A stretch of 64,000 bases of DNA from Brachypodium distachyon. Lineage: Eukaryota; Streptophyta; Magnoliopsida; Poales; Poaceae. The position numbers were made by a program, and so were the translations under genes. The first letter of the stretch is position 1; every line of letters begins with the position of its first letter. The notes below the pieces were generated by a model that saw nothing but the letters and a program-made list of their open reading frames with translations, did no database searches and had not been told where the DNA came from. The DNA lies in NCBI RefSeq assembly GCF_000005505.3, contig NC_016132.3:20140501-20204500 (forward strand), given 5' to 3'. Positions 22,211 through 36,900 of this stretch are shown piece after piece.

Positions 22211-22830
22211 GGAAGTAACTTCTCAAATCAATTGTGGTAGTGTTCAGATAATTGGTGCGCACTAAGCTGTCGCTGCTCATGGAAGACATCTTGTCAGGCG
22301 GCGAGAACCATTCTGATCATCAGAATTCCTTCTTTCCTCTTTTTTTTGAGAGGCCTTCTTTCCTTTTTCTTTGAGGGGGCAACAACACTCCCATATCGTG
22401 CCTCGTTGCCACGGCCCACGGCTTGACAGGCAGCCCATCAGGTAGCTAGCGAGATGTCCTCTTGGACGGCCCAGTAGAGGAGCGTCCAGTCTCCCACCAG
22501 GCCACCCTGGAGTTTTGTGGAGAGACTGAAGATCAATTTGTACTTTCCCATTTGTTTGTTTGAGCTGTGCACGATAATCATCCGAAGAGCATGAAATTAA
22601 ATTACAACGCAACGAAAACTAACATATTCTCCCTCCGAGTGCTAGTGCAGTAGTGCTGCACGTACAAAATCTCTCCCCAAAGGAAACTAATTAGTACATC
22701 TTCCCGCCAATGTATGTATGCCCAAAATCCGAGCCAAAATTACAGCACCAGCAACATACACTCACAAGTCACGCCCTGTGGTTAAAACTTAAACACGTCA
22801 CTACTCCTGCAGGACGTTGATCAAGATCGC
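22211..22830. other. spacer between two convergent genes
   Basis: No gene is supported. The right part should be the 3' UTR of the minus-strand ammonium transporter. Confidence 0.4.
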
Positions 22831-25474
22831 CTACAACTGGATTGTGACGCCCCTGGCGCCCATGCCGGCGAGCCGCTGCTCGGCGGTAGCCCCCATCATC
22901 TCCCTCTCCCTGTCCCCTCCCCCGCCGCCCCTCGACACATCATGCCGCGCGGCGTCAAACTTCTCGCCGTCGCCCCACAACGCATAGGCCTCCTCCCCGT
23001 GCGCCGCGTCGTCGCCGATCATGAGCTGCTCGTCGGGCATCCGCAGCGGCACGAACAACCCGATGCCCAGCAGGATAAGCGTGGTGACCACCACGTTCCA
23101 CCCGATCACGAAGGCGGCGCCCGCGAGCTGTTTCCCGACCTGCCCGATGCCGCCGCCGTAGAACGCCCCACGGGGCCCCGGGACCGGGGACTCGAGCGCC
23201 ATGAGCTCCGGGGTTGCCAGGAGCCCCGTGAGGAGCCCGCCCAGGAGGCCCGCCACGGCGTGCGTGTGGAACACGGCCAGCGTGTCGTCCACGCGCATCA
23301 GCAAAGCGGACTTCTTGTGCAGGATCATCATGGTGAACCACGGCACGCTTCCCGCGAACATGCCCATGATCACCGCCGCCCACGTCTGCACCAGCCCTGT
23401 ACGTACGTGCAAGTCATCACGTTAGTTAAACCGCGAAATCAATACATGAAGAAGGGGCTTAATTCGTTGGGGGTTCTTGCTGGCAGATATATTATTTCCA
23501 GAGCTTGTCAATGTCAGCTGATTAAAAATCTAGTTCAAAAGCACGGCGCACACTTGAGGTCTTAAGCTACGCAAATTGTTCGTACTACGTTGGTGTGGAC
23601 TTGTTATTACCCGTGCGAGCCGGCCATGAATGATAGGCCGGACTTTTCCGCTGTCCTAGTTTGACTTTCTTTACATTGTTTGATTAATCGGTTTCCCTTG
23701 ATTAATTGCGACCTGACATTTCTAAATTCTATCTAGCAGTAGGATAGCAGTACTGCCCCTGCAGACTGCAGTACTAATAAGCCAATCGACGGACCAAGAG
23801 AACGAAGGAGAGATGTTGTGTACGTACCTGCGCCGGGGGTGATGCAGACGAGCCCGGTCATCATGCCCTGGACGGCGCCGATGACGGACGGCTTGCCGAA
23901 GAAGATGACGTCGAGGCAGGTCCACGTCAGGAGGCTCGTCGCCGCGCTGACGTTGGTGTTGAGCACGGCCACGGACGCCGCGATGTTGGCGGCGTACGGC
24001 GCGCCACCGTTGAACCCGGCCCACCCCATCCACAGCAGCCCGCCGCCGGCGATCATCAGCAGGATGTTGTTCGGGGAGAACCGCTCACGGTCGCTCTTCA
24101 GCCTCGGACCCACCTGTCAGCCACGCCATAGTTAGTCTCGGACTCACTAGTAACTAAGCAAGCGGGCGCCACACCAACTGGATAACGCAACTGATAGCGC
24201 CACTGGATATTTGTAGTTGTAACTGTGACCCATCAGATATTAAAATTGGCTCTGCAGTCCTAGTCCAGGCTGCCTTATATGAAATCCACGTCTCTCTCTC
24301 TTCGGTTGCTGCTGCTTCAAGAGTTCAAGATGACACAGCGATTGGGACCCTTAGCAGTAGCATCCACCACAAAACGGAGCTGCCACCGCCGACGCCCACC
24401 AGCTAAGACGAAGCAAACGACACAGTCCAACTTGTTCACACGAACCATGTGGTAAAGGCGCGAGTCCCCTTTTTCCGATCGGGTGCTTGCAGCTATCAGC
24501 GAAATATATATACTCGTATCATGTGACTGCTCAAAGATAATTGTACTACAAACCACCGCACGCACTCATTAGTTCTTCCAAGACCCATGACTTTGAACAG
24601 CATTTAGCAATTTTTCCAGTCAGACAATTTGATTGCATGTTTGGTGTGTTAACTGTGTACTCCCACGCGCGGTATGCCATACCAAACGAGGAATCCACAT
24701 TGCTGGGTCAAACTATCTACTCTAAAGATGAGTACGACCACCTAACACGTTAGCCAAATTAACCCATGGATGGAGCCAGTCAACGTGGCCATTCCGACAT
24801 GGATTTAGGAAATCAAAATGAGGAAAAGTTGCGAGCAGCATACATACCCAGTATGCGGCGGTGAAGCCGGCGATGCCGGAGGAGAGGTGGATGACGTAGC
24901 CGCCGGAGTAGTCGATGACGCCCCAGTGGTAAAGAAACCCGCCGCCCCAGAGGCTGAAGGCCCCGACGGTGTAGGACAGCAGCAGCCAGAGCGGCGTGAA
25001 GGCCATCCAGGCCTTGATGTTCATCCGGCCCAGCACGGAGCCGGCGAGCAGGATGAGCGTGATGGCGGCGAACTCGAACTGGAACAGCACCAGCGTGGCC
25101 TCCGGGTAGAAGGGCTCCGTGAGGGGCGTGCTCCCGTGCTTGGTGGCCGACAGCGAGGCCCGGCGGACCAGGTAGTCCTGGGAGAGAGCCACGCCGGCCT
25201 TGCCCCAGAACGGGAGCAGCCGCTCCCCGAAGGCCATGCGGAAGCCGACCAGGACCCAGACCAGGAGCGATGAGGCGTAGGCGTAGAGCGCCATGAAGGC
25301 CGAGTTCACGGCCCACTTCTTCTTCACGATGCTGCCGTAGAGGACCACCAGCCCCGGCATGGACTGGATGCCCACGAACGTCGCCGCCGTCAGCTGCCAC
25401 GCGTTGTCGCCCTTGTTCAGCCACTCCGGCACCGCCGGCAGGTTCGCCGCGTACGCGCCGGAAGCCGCCGCCAT
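22831..25474 (-). CDS. ammonium transporter, AMT2/AMT3 (MEP) subfamily
   Basis: Three exons on the minus strand: 25474-24848, 24113-23828 and 23396-22831 (627, 286 and 566 nt), all with GT-AG borders and matching phase, giving 492 residues. The protein is a multi-span membrane carrier moving ammonium/ammonia into the cell. Family marks are [20 protein letters not shown] in the first quarter, [20 protein letters not shown], the GAPYAANI segment and [17 protein letters not shown] with the conserved pore His. A hydrophilic tail of about 60 residues contains GGGGGD and ends GVTIQL. Presence of introns and the GNxxW-type N-terminus ([15 protein letters not shown]) point to AMT2/AMT3 rather than the usually intronless AMT1. 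Intron 1 (24114-24847) and intron 2 (23397-23827) contain nothing recognised. Whether it is AMT2 or AMT3 was not decided. Confidence 0.93.
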
Positions 25475-25582
25475 CGCGCGCGCGGCCGATTTGCTCGCGT
25501 GCTGGCTTTATTTGCCGTAGCTGTGCCTGTGCCGGGGAAGAGGAGACGCGAATTTAGCCGGGCAACGATGCCGCTCCCGGGT

Positions 25583-25590
25583 TTAATATA
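25583..25590 (-). promoter_or_regulatory. TATA-like box of the ammonium transporter gene
   Basis: Read on the minus strand the sequence is tatattaa, about 110 bp upstream of the ATG at 25474, a usual distance for a grass core promoter. Confidence 0.5.
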
Positions 25591-28500
25591 GGAGCTTGTA
25601 GCTATCGTGGACGTGTCACTTGCACGTGGCTTCAGGTCCCAGACGTCATACTCACGGCGGATGATTTTGTTACCCTGCTTGTGATGGCACTTGTAATTAG
25701 CTAAGCTCTCATGTTTACGATTCGCTGCGACATTGCGTACTGCTTGGGTCTGGAGTAATTGCACAACTGAAATGGATCAAGTGGATAGTACTACTCCAAC
25801 AAAAATTGTCTTAAATTTGTTAAAATTTAGATGTATCTAAACATGAAATGTATAGATGCATTGAAATTTAGTCAGATCTTTTTGCACACGGAAAGGATGC
25901 GGCTAGTTCGTGACGGGCATGGAGCAGCCAATGAGGGGAACAGGATCCAGTCTCCGGGTCAATCCGGGCAGCCAGCCATGAATGGCCCACAGGATGTTGC
26001 GTGGTGCGCTTTTCATCCCTTAAACTACTCCACTTTGTATAATCTCCTTCATTTCTCCGGTTCTCCCTGTGGAACGTGACCTGTCTGGGTTTGTTCTTAA
26101 GAAAAGAACGTAGGGAGTCGTTTCAAATCTTCGGATTGTCTTCGTATGCCCGCTTCGTCAATTACTGCTGTTAGTGTTAGGTGCAAACATTCGTCCAAAA
26201 GATGGTAGGGAACTTTGGAGTTTGGAGACTAGAAGATGTCCCCAAGACTTCGATGGTTGCAGTGGGGCGCATGTGTACGGCTGTGTAAGACGAGCGCGTT
26301 TTCGTGGACCGGAGTTTGTGCTGACCTTGATATTTTCTTGAGCTTTGTTGACCTCCATTGATTACGAGTTAAACAGCACCACGTCGACCTTCTCAGAATG
26401 TGCCGGGCAATTGTTTGGAAGTTTAACTGACAATGATTAGTACGTTTCGATCGGTATCCAGGTTTGTATTTTAAAAACTGTATGTTTCGTCGAATATTTT
26501 TCTTTGGGAGGAATGGGCTTATATATGGGAATGGGCTTAAATATTTTTCGTCGAATATTTCTGGGAATGGGCTTATATATGGCTCAGTTGCCCAAGGATA
26601 TATGTAAGGCTAGGGTTTTCCACCCATAAAAAAATTGCTACCCTCTGTTTTGTTTTATATAGGATGCATATAGTTTTGCGCAAATACTAGCGCACTTACA
26701 TTTTGGAATTCAAAGAAAAAAATTTACAGGCCTTACATAGCAAAAAAGAGGGAGTAGTACGGAGTAATATATGCTCTATGTTCCCAATCAGGATCAGACA
26801 GATTAGCTGCAATGCCGTCGTTTAAAACCTTGGATCCTAGGCAGTTGCCAAATGTGAAGAATAAGAATGGTCAACCTCACAAAAAAGATCAAATCACAGA
26901 AGAAAAACTACTGCAGTGAGATCACACATATTTTTTGACGAAAAGTGAGATCACACATAACTGGCTCACAATGTTGAACTGCCTCATCTTCTCCGGTAAG
27001 ATCTGTCACAACTGCCTATTTCTGGTTGGGTTAAACAAAACTTTCTAATTTGCTGGAGTTTTTATATCTGCTTAGAGCTACCAGCTGATCTCTTCTTATT
27101 GTCACCAGGCAAATTAGTGTAAGAGTTAGTAGCAAAGTTCTTACACGTGACACACGTTTTGTTGATTGCCTAAGCCGCTCATGGCGATCAGATTCGACAC
27201 CAAATTGCTCCGATACTTCCTAATCATGTCATCCACTTTTGCATTGTTGTCTACTAACTAGGTTAACTTCACCATGGGGATTCAAATCCTGATGATCATA
27301 ATTATACCGCAGGATTTTCTTTACAGCTGTAGGGATTTCCCTTATAGTTTTTACATAAAAAGGAAAAACGTGTCGTGTTTGTATAGACATGGGAGTAATA
27401 CATTCGAATAAAGTTTAGATTATGAGATAAACGCTAGTAGATCTACAAAAGTAGAATTAACCAACTTGGCTACACCTATAAGTATGGAAGTATATCATGT
27501 TATATTTTGGACATGAAACAACATTTTATTTTTATTTGATTTTAGCTCGCAAAGAATGTGGACCAGTTGTTCGATTGTTCACATTTGTATTAGACTTATC
27601 CTTGCAATTCGGCGAACTCTTCATGATACGTCGTTGACATGACGTCTTGCCTAAGATTGTCATAACTCGTCAAAATAAAAAAAGTCTATATTTCCCGAAA
27701 CCGTAGCTAAATCTGTTCCAAAAAAGCATTCTCGCCACACCGTTCGCCGCCGGCACTGCGACGGACCCCTCCTCCCCTGCCAGCCATTAGGTTTGGTTCC
27801 TCGGCGGTAACGGTATGGTAGGCGTGGGACTCCGACCTGTGTTGTTCTTAGAGTTAGCTTTGATTCCTCGGCTATGACACTATGATGGATATGGCGGCGG
27901 CGTGCGGTTTAATAATAAGTTGTTCTCGACTATGATCCACCTCATCAGCGACGATCTCGTTGGCTGCGACTCTTCTGGAGTGGTTGTTATGGTTCTTTCT
28001 TTGTGTGTTGCAGATGCTTTTCTTGTCTTGGTGCATTTTCTCTGATCAGAGAGGTCTACCCAACTTCGGCTTCGTCTCGGAGCTAGTAAGGTTAGGTCTC
28101 GACATATCTATTTGGCCAAATCTACCATGGTATCCAGCCCTCGACGTCACCTTTCTCCGGTTACGACGATCTGCTTCTCGTATCAATATCGTGGGCATCT
28201 TCTGTTTCAGACCGGCTACTTCCCGGCTAGCACGTAAAAAACGTTGGGGTGTGTTTTTTTTTGTTTAATTGAGCATAGTACTGTAAGAGTTGGTTGCTTT
28301 AATGTATTGGGAGTGGCGGCTGGTGCAGTCTTGCCGCCATCTTGGTATAGTCGTAATGGAGCTGATTTTACCGTAGCATATTGGCCCTAGCCGGCTAGGT
28401 GGGTCTTAAACCAATTGAAAGCCCAATAAATATATTCCTTCATCAAATCGGAACCATTAGATATAAAACAAAACGGTCAAATTAATTGGGGTGATGTGGC

Positions 28501-30989
28501 TCATCCTGAAGGCTCCTCTCGGTACCCCTCATATTAGATATAGAATAGATGGCTATGTGTTGAATGAAATGCTTAAGATCCACCCCCATAATGCTCGTGA
28601 CCCACTTTCATCCCTTTTCAGTTTGCTTAAACCCATACATAGGGTGAAGACCGATCTTTGGAAAAAATACTTAAGACCCACCCCCACAATGCTTAAAATC
28701 CATCATTATATTTTTCCAACTTCTTAAGACCCAGTTTTTGCACACATTAAAGATGCGTGAAGAAACCTGTGACCTGAAGCCACACAGAAGACACATATCG
28801 AGTACGCATCTTAAAAAAAATCTTATTTTTCTCGCTATTCTTCCCTATCGTTTTGCTTGTGTGTTTTGATGTCGCATCAGTGTGTGTGATAGTGTTTCTG
28901 TTTCGATGTCGTACGGTATCTCCCAAATCGTACGGCTAGACGCATTGTGATAGTCCAGCCGACGCGTAGCGAGCGCCCTGAATAAATTCGGTGGGCAGGG
29001 ATAATAGTTTTCTACGTGTTGTTTTGGCCCCGTGACATACTTCGCGTCCCAGATTGATTTGGATTTAAAATCCGCTTACGTGACTTACATAGATCTAACG
29101 GTTATGGTTTCATAAATCTCTCATCCAACAATCAAAATATTTAAAGTGATGTGGATCAACGTGGTGGCTTCTCTCGATACCCCTCATATTGCTTTTAGTA
29201 TATAATAGATTCCATACCAGTCACCCCTTTGCATTCATCCTTAACATAGTAACCATCTATGCCATATCGTGTGCTACCATCAGTCCTAACAGGTTTTGAT
29301 ATCTAACGTCTGAACGTCCCAATTGCTTTTCAAGTGTAGTTTCTCCATCAAATCACGTTTTGATCAAATATATTTCATCATCCAAGCTGCAGCAGTAATG
29401 TAGCCCTTATCAAAACCCTATTAATTTCCCCCACTACTTGGAACCCCAACCTACAACCACTCCAATGAAATTGAGTGTGCAGAGAGTACGAATGTACAAC
29501 AACACTGCCCTAAAATTTCACCCAAATCGAACCTGCATTAGGCAAGAGCCAGATGAGTGGTGAGAGAAGGGGGAGAGGGAGTGCGACAGAGATGGCACCT
29601 AGTCAGAACCTAGGGGCCACTAGCTGTTCGGTCCGGAGTCCGGCTCGGTCCAAACGTTAACGGCATGTCGGGGCGCCACTAACGCTGGCTCCACCCAGTC
29701 AACCTGACTGGCGGACCCCACCGGCCAAAAACGCGCTCAACCGCAGCTGAGTGCAATCAGTGCAATGTGTCAAAACTCAAAACTTACATGTTGATGGTTT
29801 TACAATAAAATTAAAAAACCCGGTTGTTACGTGATGTAACTTGTCATATATAAATACTAGTTAAAAAAACTGTGTTTACAGTGTTTTCTGCATTCACTTA
29901 AAGTAGATGCCAAGGACTGTGCAGTGTCCATCTAGTGTTAGCCGCACCACATTCTCAGTTTCCATCGATCCACGAAATGGAAGCCGTCTTGCATTTCGCT
30001 TAGCATTAGTATATTTTTTCTGAACAAGTTGCATATCGTTAACAGTTCTCTAGCTACAACTTGAGCTGTACAACACTAGCTCCTTAAGGCTATAATTCTA
30101 ACTGGTGAAGCACATGAGCGCACGTTATGGCAAAGATTCATTGAACAGAATCACTAGGTTCAAGAAACAGAATGGATTTCATGCAGTAGATTGAAGGAAA
30201 TTGAAAACTGAAGTGCGCACTGGGTTGCACATATATAGGTCATCAATATATGAAAAAAGGTAATGAATCAAATGTTTACTTTGGGGCTCCTAAGCTAAAC
30301 CTCGGAAAATGCAAGCTTTCATTTACTTGGATAAGTGAAAAGATCAGTCAAACTGTCACCTAGATGCATGTTCATACTTTGATAGGGTGTGGTCCTCCAA
30401 ATACGCCATCAAGACGAACCATCGCAGTGCCATACTGCCATGCCCATGCTCCAGCATTCCTTAAAAAAACTGCTACAATGAACATATGTGCACTCTATCT
30501 ATCGGCATATACAAATGATAGCTCGGAAAGAACACAAAGTATCAGGTCCAGATGGGTACCTTTCTAGTGTTATGCATGTTGAATTTCAAGATGCAAATGG
30601 ATTCCAATCCTTAGGGGATATGACGAGAGCCAAAAATATTCGAAAAGGAGGGGACCCCAGCGTCTGCATCGATTAATGCAGACAACCGCTGATGAGAGCC
30701 AACTAGGAGCAAAGTTCTTTCAGATCTTTGGGAGAACGGGTATTCTCCTCGACATCAATAAACATCTTGTATGTACATCCCTCCTTGAAAACTGAAGTGA
30801 ATAGGCTGAATATAGTTGACCTCAATATGCAGTCCACTGTACAACAATCTAAGTAGGCTCTTTTATCTTCTACAACAGCATCTAGAAGCTGGACTTTATC
30901 TAACCAAATCTATTAGGCATGCGTGCTCTTCATATAATTTACCTAGCCGGGAATCAATGAATCAAGAATCTACAGCTGATACTATCTCC
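25591..30989. other. long intergenic region with repeat debris
   Basis: No gene is supported. Seen in it: a Stowaway-like piece at about 25792-25890 (ttagatgtatctaaacatg), a local duplication of gggaatgggcttatatatgg near 26510-26582, and a MITE-like block near 26640-26765. Two related repeat ends lie at about 28490-28550 and 29137-29212, sharing tacccctcatatt and ending ataatagat. A frame of 102 codons at 27960-28268 has no recognised domain. The part near 30989 should be the UGP3 3' UTR. Confidence 0.4.
28490..29212. repeat. paired related repeat ends
   Basis: About 28490-28550 and about 29137-29212 both read gtgatgtgg... then ggctcctctcgg or ggcttctctcga, tacccctcatatt, and ataatagat. They look like copies of one repeat terminus about 650 bp apart in direct orientation. 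The family is not known to me. Confidence 0.5.
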
Positions 30990-33900
30990 TTAAAGGTCTA
31001 CGATATTCAACTTCACTTGGGCACCATCTACCCTATATTGCCAATACCAGGTTCCGCTGTCCATCGATTCATTGCTTATAGGATCTAACTTAACAGCAAA
31101 ACCTGATGGACAAAGAGAAATTCACCGAGGAACATCAGATGCATGATTTAAGTTACAACCGCAACAAAAGATCATAATATAAGCATAAAATTTAGGTTTT
31201 GAGCTCAACTAGTCTAATGCGTTATGAACCTCGAGGAAAAAATAGAGAGGATGCACTACATATATGAATCTTTTCTGAAAAAGAATCAGTCCCAATTAGG
31301 ATAAATTTACTACCTCTCCCTGTAGAAAATAGTCTTGCCGTATGAGGCTAGGTATGTTGTGTCCGCATGATGCACGATTTAGTACCAGGAATTAGTAGTT
31401 AGCTGAATTTGAATCGGAATAGAATACTAGTCCATGTGCGTGTAGTATTGGGTCCTTAGTTGTGTCCATACACACTGTCTAGAAAGGGAAAAGAAAAATA
31501 AAGGCACGAGTTGTGCGTTTGACAAATATTTTTGTCTTGTATGTTTCTGATTTTTCATGTGATCGATCCTTGGGGCTAAACCTAACACTTCACCTAACAC
31601 AGTAGAACCGCACACAACCCAAAGTAAGGCACAGGTAACGAGCGAACCTGCTTTGTCCTGAATGAGGCACATTCTATGACCATCGGGTACTTCAAACATA
31701 TTGTTGCCCTGGTAGAAAAAGGAATCAGATAATAATAAAAACAAAAAGGAGAGACACAAATTTCACTCTCGATAATTGCACCTTCAAGAGAACATCTTTT
31801 GCCTCAAATTCTGCATTGCCATGAAGAATAATCTTCAAAGATTCTGATCTTTCAACATCATGCTTCCAATAGACATTACTGGGAGAACCCCAGTTGATGC
31901 CTTCGTTCACAATTTTAACATTTTGCAGCTTGCATCTCCCAGACCTTTAAACAAGCATGGAATTTAGAGTTTTATCTCAGGATAGAGGTCTGCTTACAGA
32001 AAACATCTGCTTTGAGTGGACGATACCTGGCACCATAGTGCAGTATTTGTTCACCATGAGTGTTCCTCTTGGTTGAACCCATAATGTTATCAGCTACAAT
32101 AATAAGACTTCCATCCAGCTAAAATTTTGGAAACAAATTTAGTTCGACATATAATGGAGTAATACATGCTAAATCATCTATTTTGATGGTTACCTCAACA
32201 TTTTTCCAGAGAAATTCCGCCACCTCTATTTGCAGTTCTGAACCTTTAGAGATGGAGCCACCTACAAACTGCATATATGGAAATTTAAGTAACCAACTGA
32301 CCACTAAAAGAATGCGTAACTTGAAAAATGAAAGAACCAACAATTAAACATGATAATCATGTAGAACGAAGGATATTCCATAAGGGCTGATTTGTTCATT
32401 GCACACAATGTTGTATGGGCAAGCACACTGCACCATTTCTTTTCTAAATTTCTTGTACAACTCTTCCTCACCCTCTACTTTTCAAAACTGCCCCCCTCTT
32501 CAGTGAACTATTCAAATAAATCCATATATGTCATGTTCAACATTTTTTTGTGCACATCAGATAAGAATAACATGCCACAGCATCAAACAGCAGCATAGTA
32601 TTTCTCACTTCATGTGTGTCGCAACTACATATTGAGCTAACTGCCTAACTATGTGTTTTCAGGCCGAAACAACTGACCTTTTGACCAATAATTCTAGAGC
32701 TAAATTTGAATAAAACTGTTAAGTGTTATCACACAATACGAACTCATTCTGTTCAGTATTCATGAAAGAGATTATAAGCTATGTACAGGTAAAATTAGGC
32801 ACCGAGACACTGAAAAACAATTGTGCGCCTTTCTCAGCTGTGCTTCGCCAGTGGACTAAAAAATATCTCACGTGGAGAAACTAATGACTAATCTGTTAGT
32901 GAAGAGATGAAAGCCATTTTACCCATTTACTTTTAAAGTAATGTACCTTTTGCTTTATGATATCCCAAAATGGACCTAAAGCAGGATGAAGAAATATGAG
33001 GAATGGTAGCCCAGAACGCAAGTACTCATTGTTGTCTTTGACCTGATAAGTGAAAAAGAATAAAAGATACTTCAGGCCATGAGAAAGACAGTCAGAATGC
33101 AAGTAAGCAATATTATCTTTGACCAGATAACTGGGAAATAATTTGATAATTATGGCATCTAAAGGTACATAGGAAGTTACACAGCAATTAGCATGTCATA
33201 TTTGCATGCATTTAAGTTTCAGCAAAACATCTCATGAGATCTGAAATATATATTTTTCTGCTAACAGAGGTGCATTCATAATGACAGATCAGAACATGCA
33301 GCTCTCTTGCATGGTCTCGAAAAAAAAACTATTAGCACTGTTCTATCTTACAACAGAAGTAAATCAGATAACCAGATGTAAAATACACAAATTTGGGACC
33401 GTTCTTCTGAATATAATATTCCAGTTGAATACGACTAATATGGCTTTGCACCATTATGGATATGACTTGGCAGAGTATACATTAGAAGTTAATGCTTGAT
33501 ATTCAAAATCTTCAGGTTTACTGGATAATGCACTTTTTCAAAGATGGCCTAGGCACTTTACTCTCAAAAAGATCAGCCAAAATACTAGAGTACTTTGGAT
33601 CGAAGTATAACCGGCAGTCCAGTAAATAACCAACAACATCGTTTTTTAACTCAATCAACCACAGCTAATACCAATATGTCCTGCATTCCTAAAGTGAGAT
33701 AATACCACATGGAATGCCACTCATATTACATTTGAAAATAAGATCACAAAGCAAATCACAGAAGTACATTTACCTTGGGAACCTCTATCCTACAGCTAGA
33801 AAGGAGATCATGAGCATTACGCAGAATGTCAAGGAGTGAACCCTCTGGAGTCTGTCAAACAAGCAAAGCTATTTGTCAAATACGAGTCAGGAAATTTACA

Positions 33901-36900
33901 TCTATTAAGGTTACTCAATAAGTTTTAGAACCTACGCCATAAAAAGGTGGCAGACTGGCAGTGCCAGAAGCGTCTCGTGTTAATGTTTCAATGGAATTAT
34001 GGACACAATTTGGGTCCAGAAGAAATTTGGATCAGTCAGCTGTTTTTCTTTTTGACGGGGAGGCTCTTTTATGTGTTTGTGAATAAGATGGGCCGAACCA
34101 ATTATAGGGTATATAAGAACGGCGCCATGCATAAGAGTCGAGCCCAGCCAATTCAATAATGTTAACATCAGCGTATCACACTGTTTGCGTGTAAGTTGCA
34201 ACTACATATTGCTAAACACTGACCTACTAAACACCGTCAATTTTTATTTTCACGATCAGTATAAGGATCAGTCTGTCACCAGAATAGTTCCAGAAAACAC
34301 ACAAAGTATGGATCCAGTAGCATGAGAATCTATTCATTGGATAACAAAGTATGATATATTAACCTGGTGCAATGATTTATCTTCTGATTTTAGCTTCCTT
34401 TTAGCTGATGAAGTGACTCTTTTCCTTTCATTGTACACAATGAATGTGTCGAGCTCACCTGTTAAACATGAGATTGCTTAACCCCAAGACAAAAGCAAAA
34501 AAAGTATCTGGATAAAGACACAGTATACAGGAAGAAACTATGTAATTACTTACATACTTTCTATTCCTTTGCTGCACCTGTAGCTATACATGTTCACAAA
34601 ATTATCTGCTATATTTTGCATCGTGCACTCTAGCCTGCCACCAGCAGCACTGCAACAAAGAAAAATTGAAGTAACAACAAATATTACACCAGCAAAATAT
34701 AGCAGGAATTGGCATATCTTTCGATTTATACCCTGTCCCCATCTTACAGAAGCATTGGAGCAACCAGTACTTCAATTTTCAGCAAAATGAGATTTAAAAT
34801 AACTAAAATCCACATCAATGAACTCATAAATCAGAATTCAGAAGCACATTCATATCTACAGCAAAAGAATCCAATCATAATAACACGTAGTCCCTAATTA
34901 TCTGAGAAATCGTGGCATAAACTTCAAAACTATGGAATCAAAACACTGAAGTCTTAGATTTTTGTCAAGGTGGGTCTTTGAGTGCCTTCATGCTAGCAGT
35001 AGTTTTAACAGGCCATGACATAGATATGAAAATATACTTGCTAAGATAACATCGTTTGAGACGCTGTGTAAACTGGGCAAAATGGTCATGACAAAAAATA
35101 AGAACTATTTTGCTCTGACTCGGATTCAATAATATCAAAGTTAAGGCAAATGCTTATAAACTCCAATAAAAGTGAAAGTACACATAATCCAAAGCAAAAG
35201 AGTAAAGTGATTGCTCTGCATTTCTGCATCGAACCATTAGTAAGCACAGATGATTCAACATGGTATGATTTGTGCAGTTTTCTTTCAGCATCGAAGTAAA
35301 GGGTCCAAATTGATTGACCATAGCTGCCTCAGCTGCAGTCATACAATTGTTCTCTGCCTTTTTTGCATCAATACGAAGTAACATGCAACGAGTTTAAGAT
35401 GGCATAACATAACCAGACCAGCCTTCACTACATGAATGATATTGCAAACATATTAGGAATTCTCTAGCCGTCCACTGAAATTTTTGTGCCAGCAATAATA
35501 TGTTTGGAGTTGTAATTGTGGAAAAGAAAGACATAAGTTAAAGTGCAAGTGCGGATAACTTAACACTAGGAAAATAGAAAGGCGAGAAATCTGTTGTTGA
35601 TTACTGGAAAGCAAGTACCTACACTCAAAGCCCAGATGATCCACATAAGACACTGACTTTTTCAAATTCAGTACGATCCCTGGTAAGGAACTGGCATTTT
35701 TGCACGATCCAACTTCCTCCACTGCTTGCAGATCAACATATAGAATGTTCGTATTTGCTGGATAGTTAGCCTGCAAACTAAATTACAAAAGTATTGATCA
35801 TTTAACAACCAACAGAACATGCACGCACACACTGTATAATCTTAATGGTAGGTAAAAACATCACCGTATCTAACCAAAACCGAAATAATTGAGGCAAATA
35901 TTTGAAACTATATGCAGCCAAATCACATCTAAGTATCTAACAAATGATTGCAATTCTTCCATTGTTACATGTAAACATATATAATAGTAAGCAAAGCCTT
36001 GCATTTAACCATTCAAAAGCCAATGTAACACTGTAGCAACCCACTCATATTTTCCTGATCTCTTCCCCGTATGATTTTATCAACATAAAGTGGCTCCTGG
36101 AAATAACTTCATAAGATATAAGAAATAGATTAAAACTTTCGGTGCAGCTTACTGTCCTTAAAAAAATCACAGGCTTTCGGATCAGATAAATATCCCAACA
36201 TGATTAGCATTAGAGAATGGGTAAGGTATCAAGAGCAGAATAAAGGCCTGAAATTGGGCCATGAAGTTCGGGATGATCAAAATAAATATTCTGTGTATTA
36301 CCTTCCATTAATCGCTGTAGGTTCTGGTATGCCGTACTTTTCAAATTCAGTGTACTCAATGCAAGTAATACCATATGTCCATAGCCCATCCGAGTTCTCT
36401 TTCTCAATAAGAACATTCACCCCTTCAGTAGCACCTGGTCTTCGCTCACAAGATGCAAAACCTAATTTCTGAGGTATGATATGTCAGAGTATGCAATGGT
36501 AAAAGAACAATTCAAGAATCCAAATTTAAGGTGCAAAATAGAAATCATAGTTGTGATTAACATTAGTAAGTAATCTGAGCCATTAGCCCAAAGGAAAATA
36601 ATATTAAATTATCTCCCTACGAAAAACTTATATTGTACTGTATTTTTAAATTTGTTACCTTATTATGACGCAGGCCTATTCCTGCCAGTGCCATCAGTGT
36701 CAAATCAGTTGCAGCAACAACATTGCTGAAAATCACAAGGGTTCCACAGTTACCCCTCTTTCCAAATAATTCGTTTAACACAACAGAGAAAAAACATATA
36801 CATAATTCAGACAACCTGACTTGACGAACAGTTGCACCTTTTCTGCCATGACGATAAAGCCATTGAAATATACCTCTATCGCAAGCAAGTTTCCAAATAG

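Noticed and set aside
27960..28268. 102-codon hydrophobic frame near splice-like signals
   Set aside because: No family, no partner exon, and it lies in repeat-like intergenic DNA.
35440..35480. A piece coding GRLEN after an AG, thought to be a UGP3 exon
   Set aside because: The true [10 protein letters not shown] exon with correct phase is at 34649-34558; the similarity at 35440-35480 is chance.
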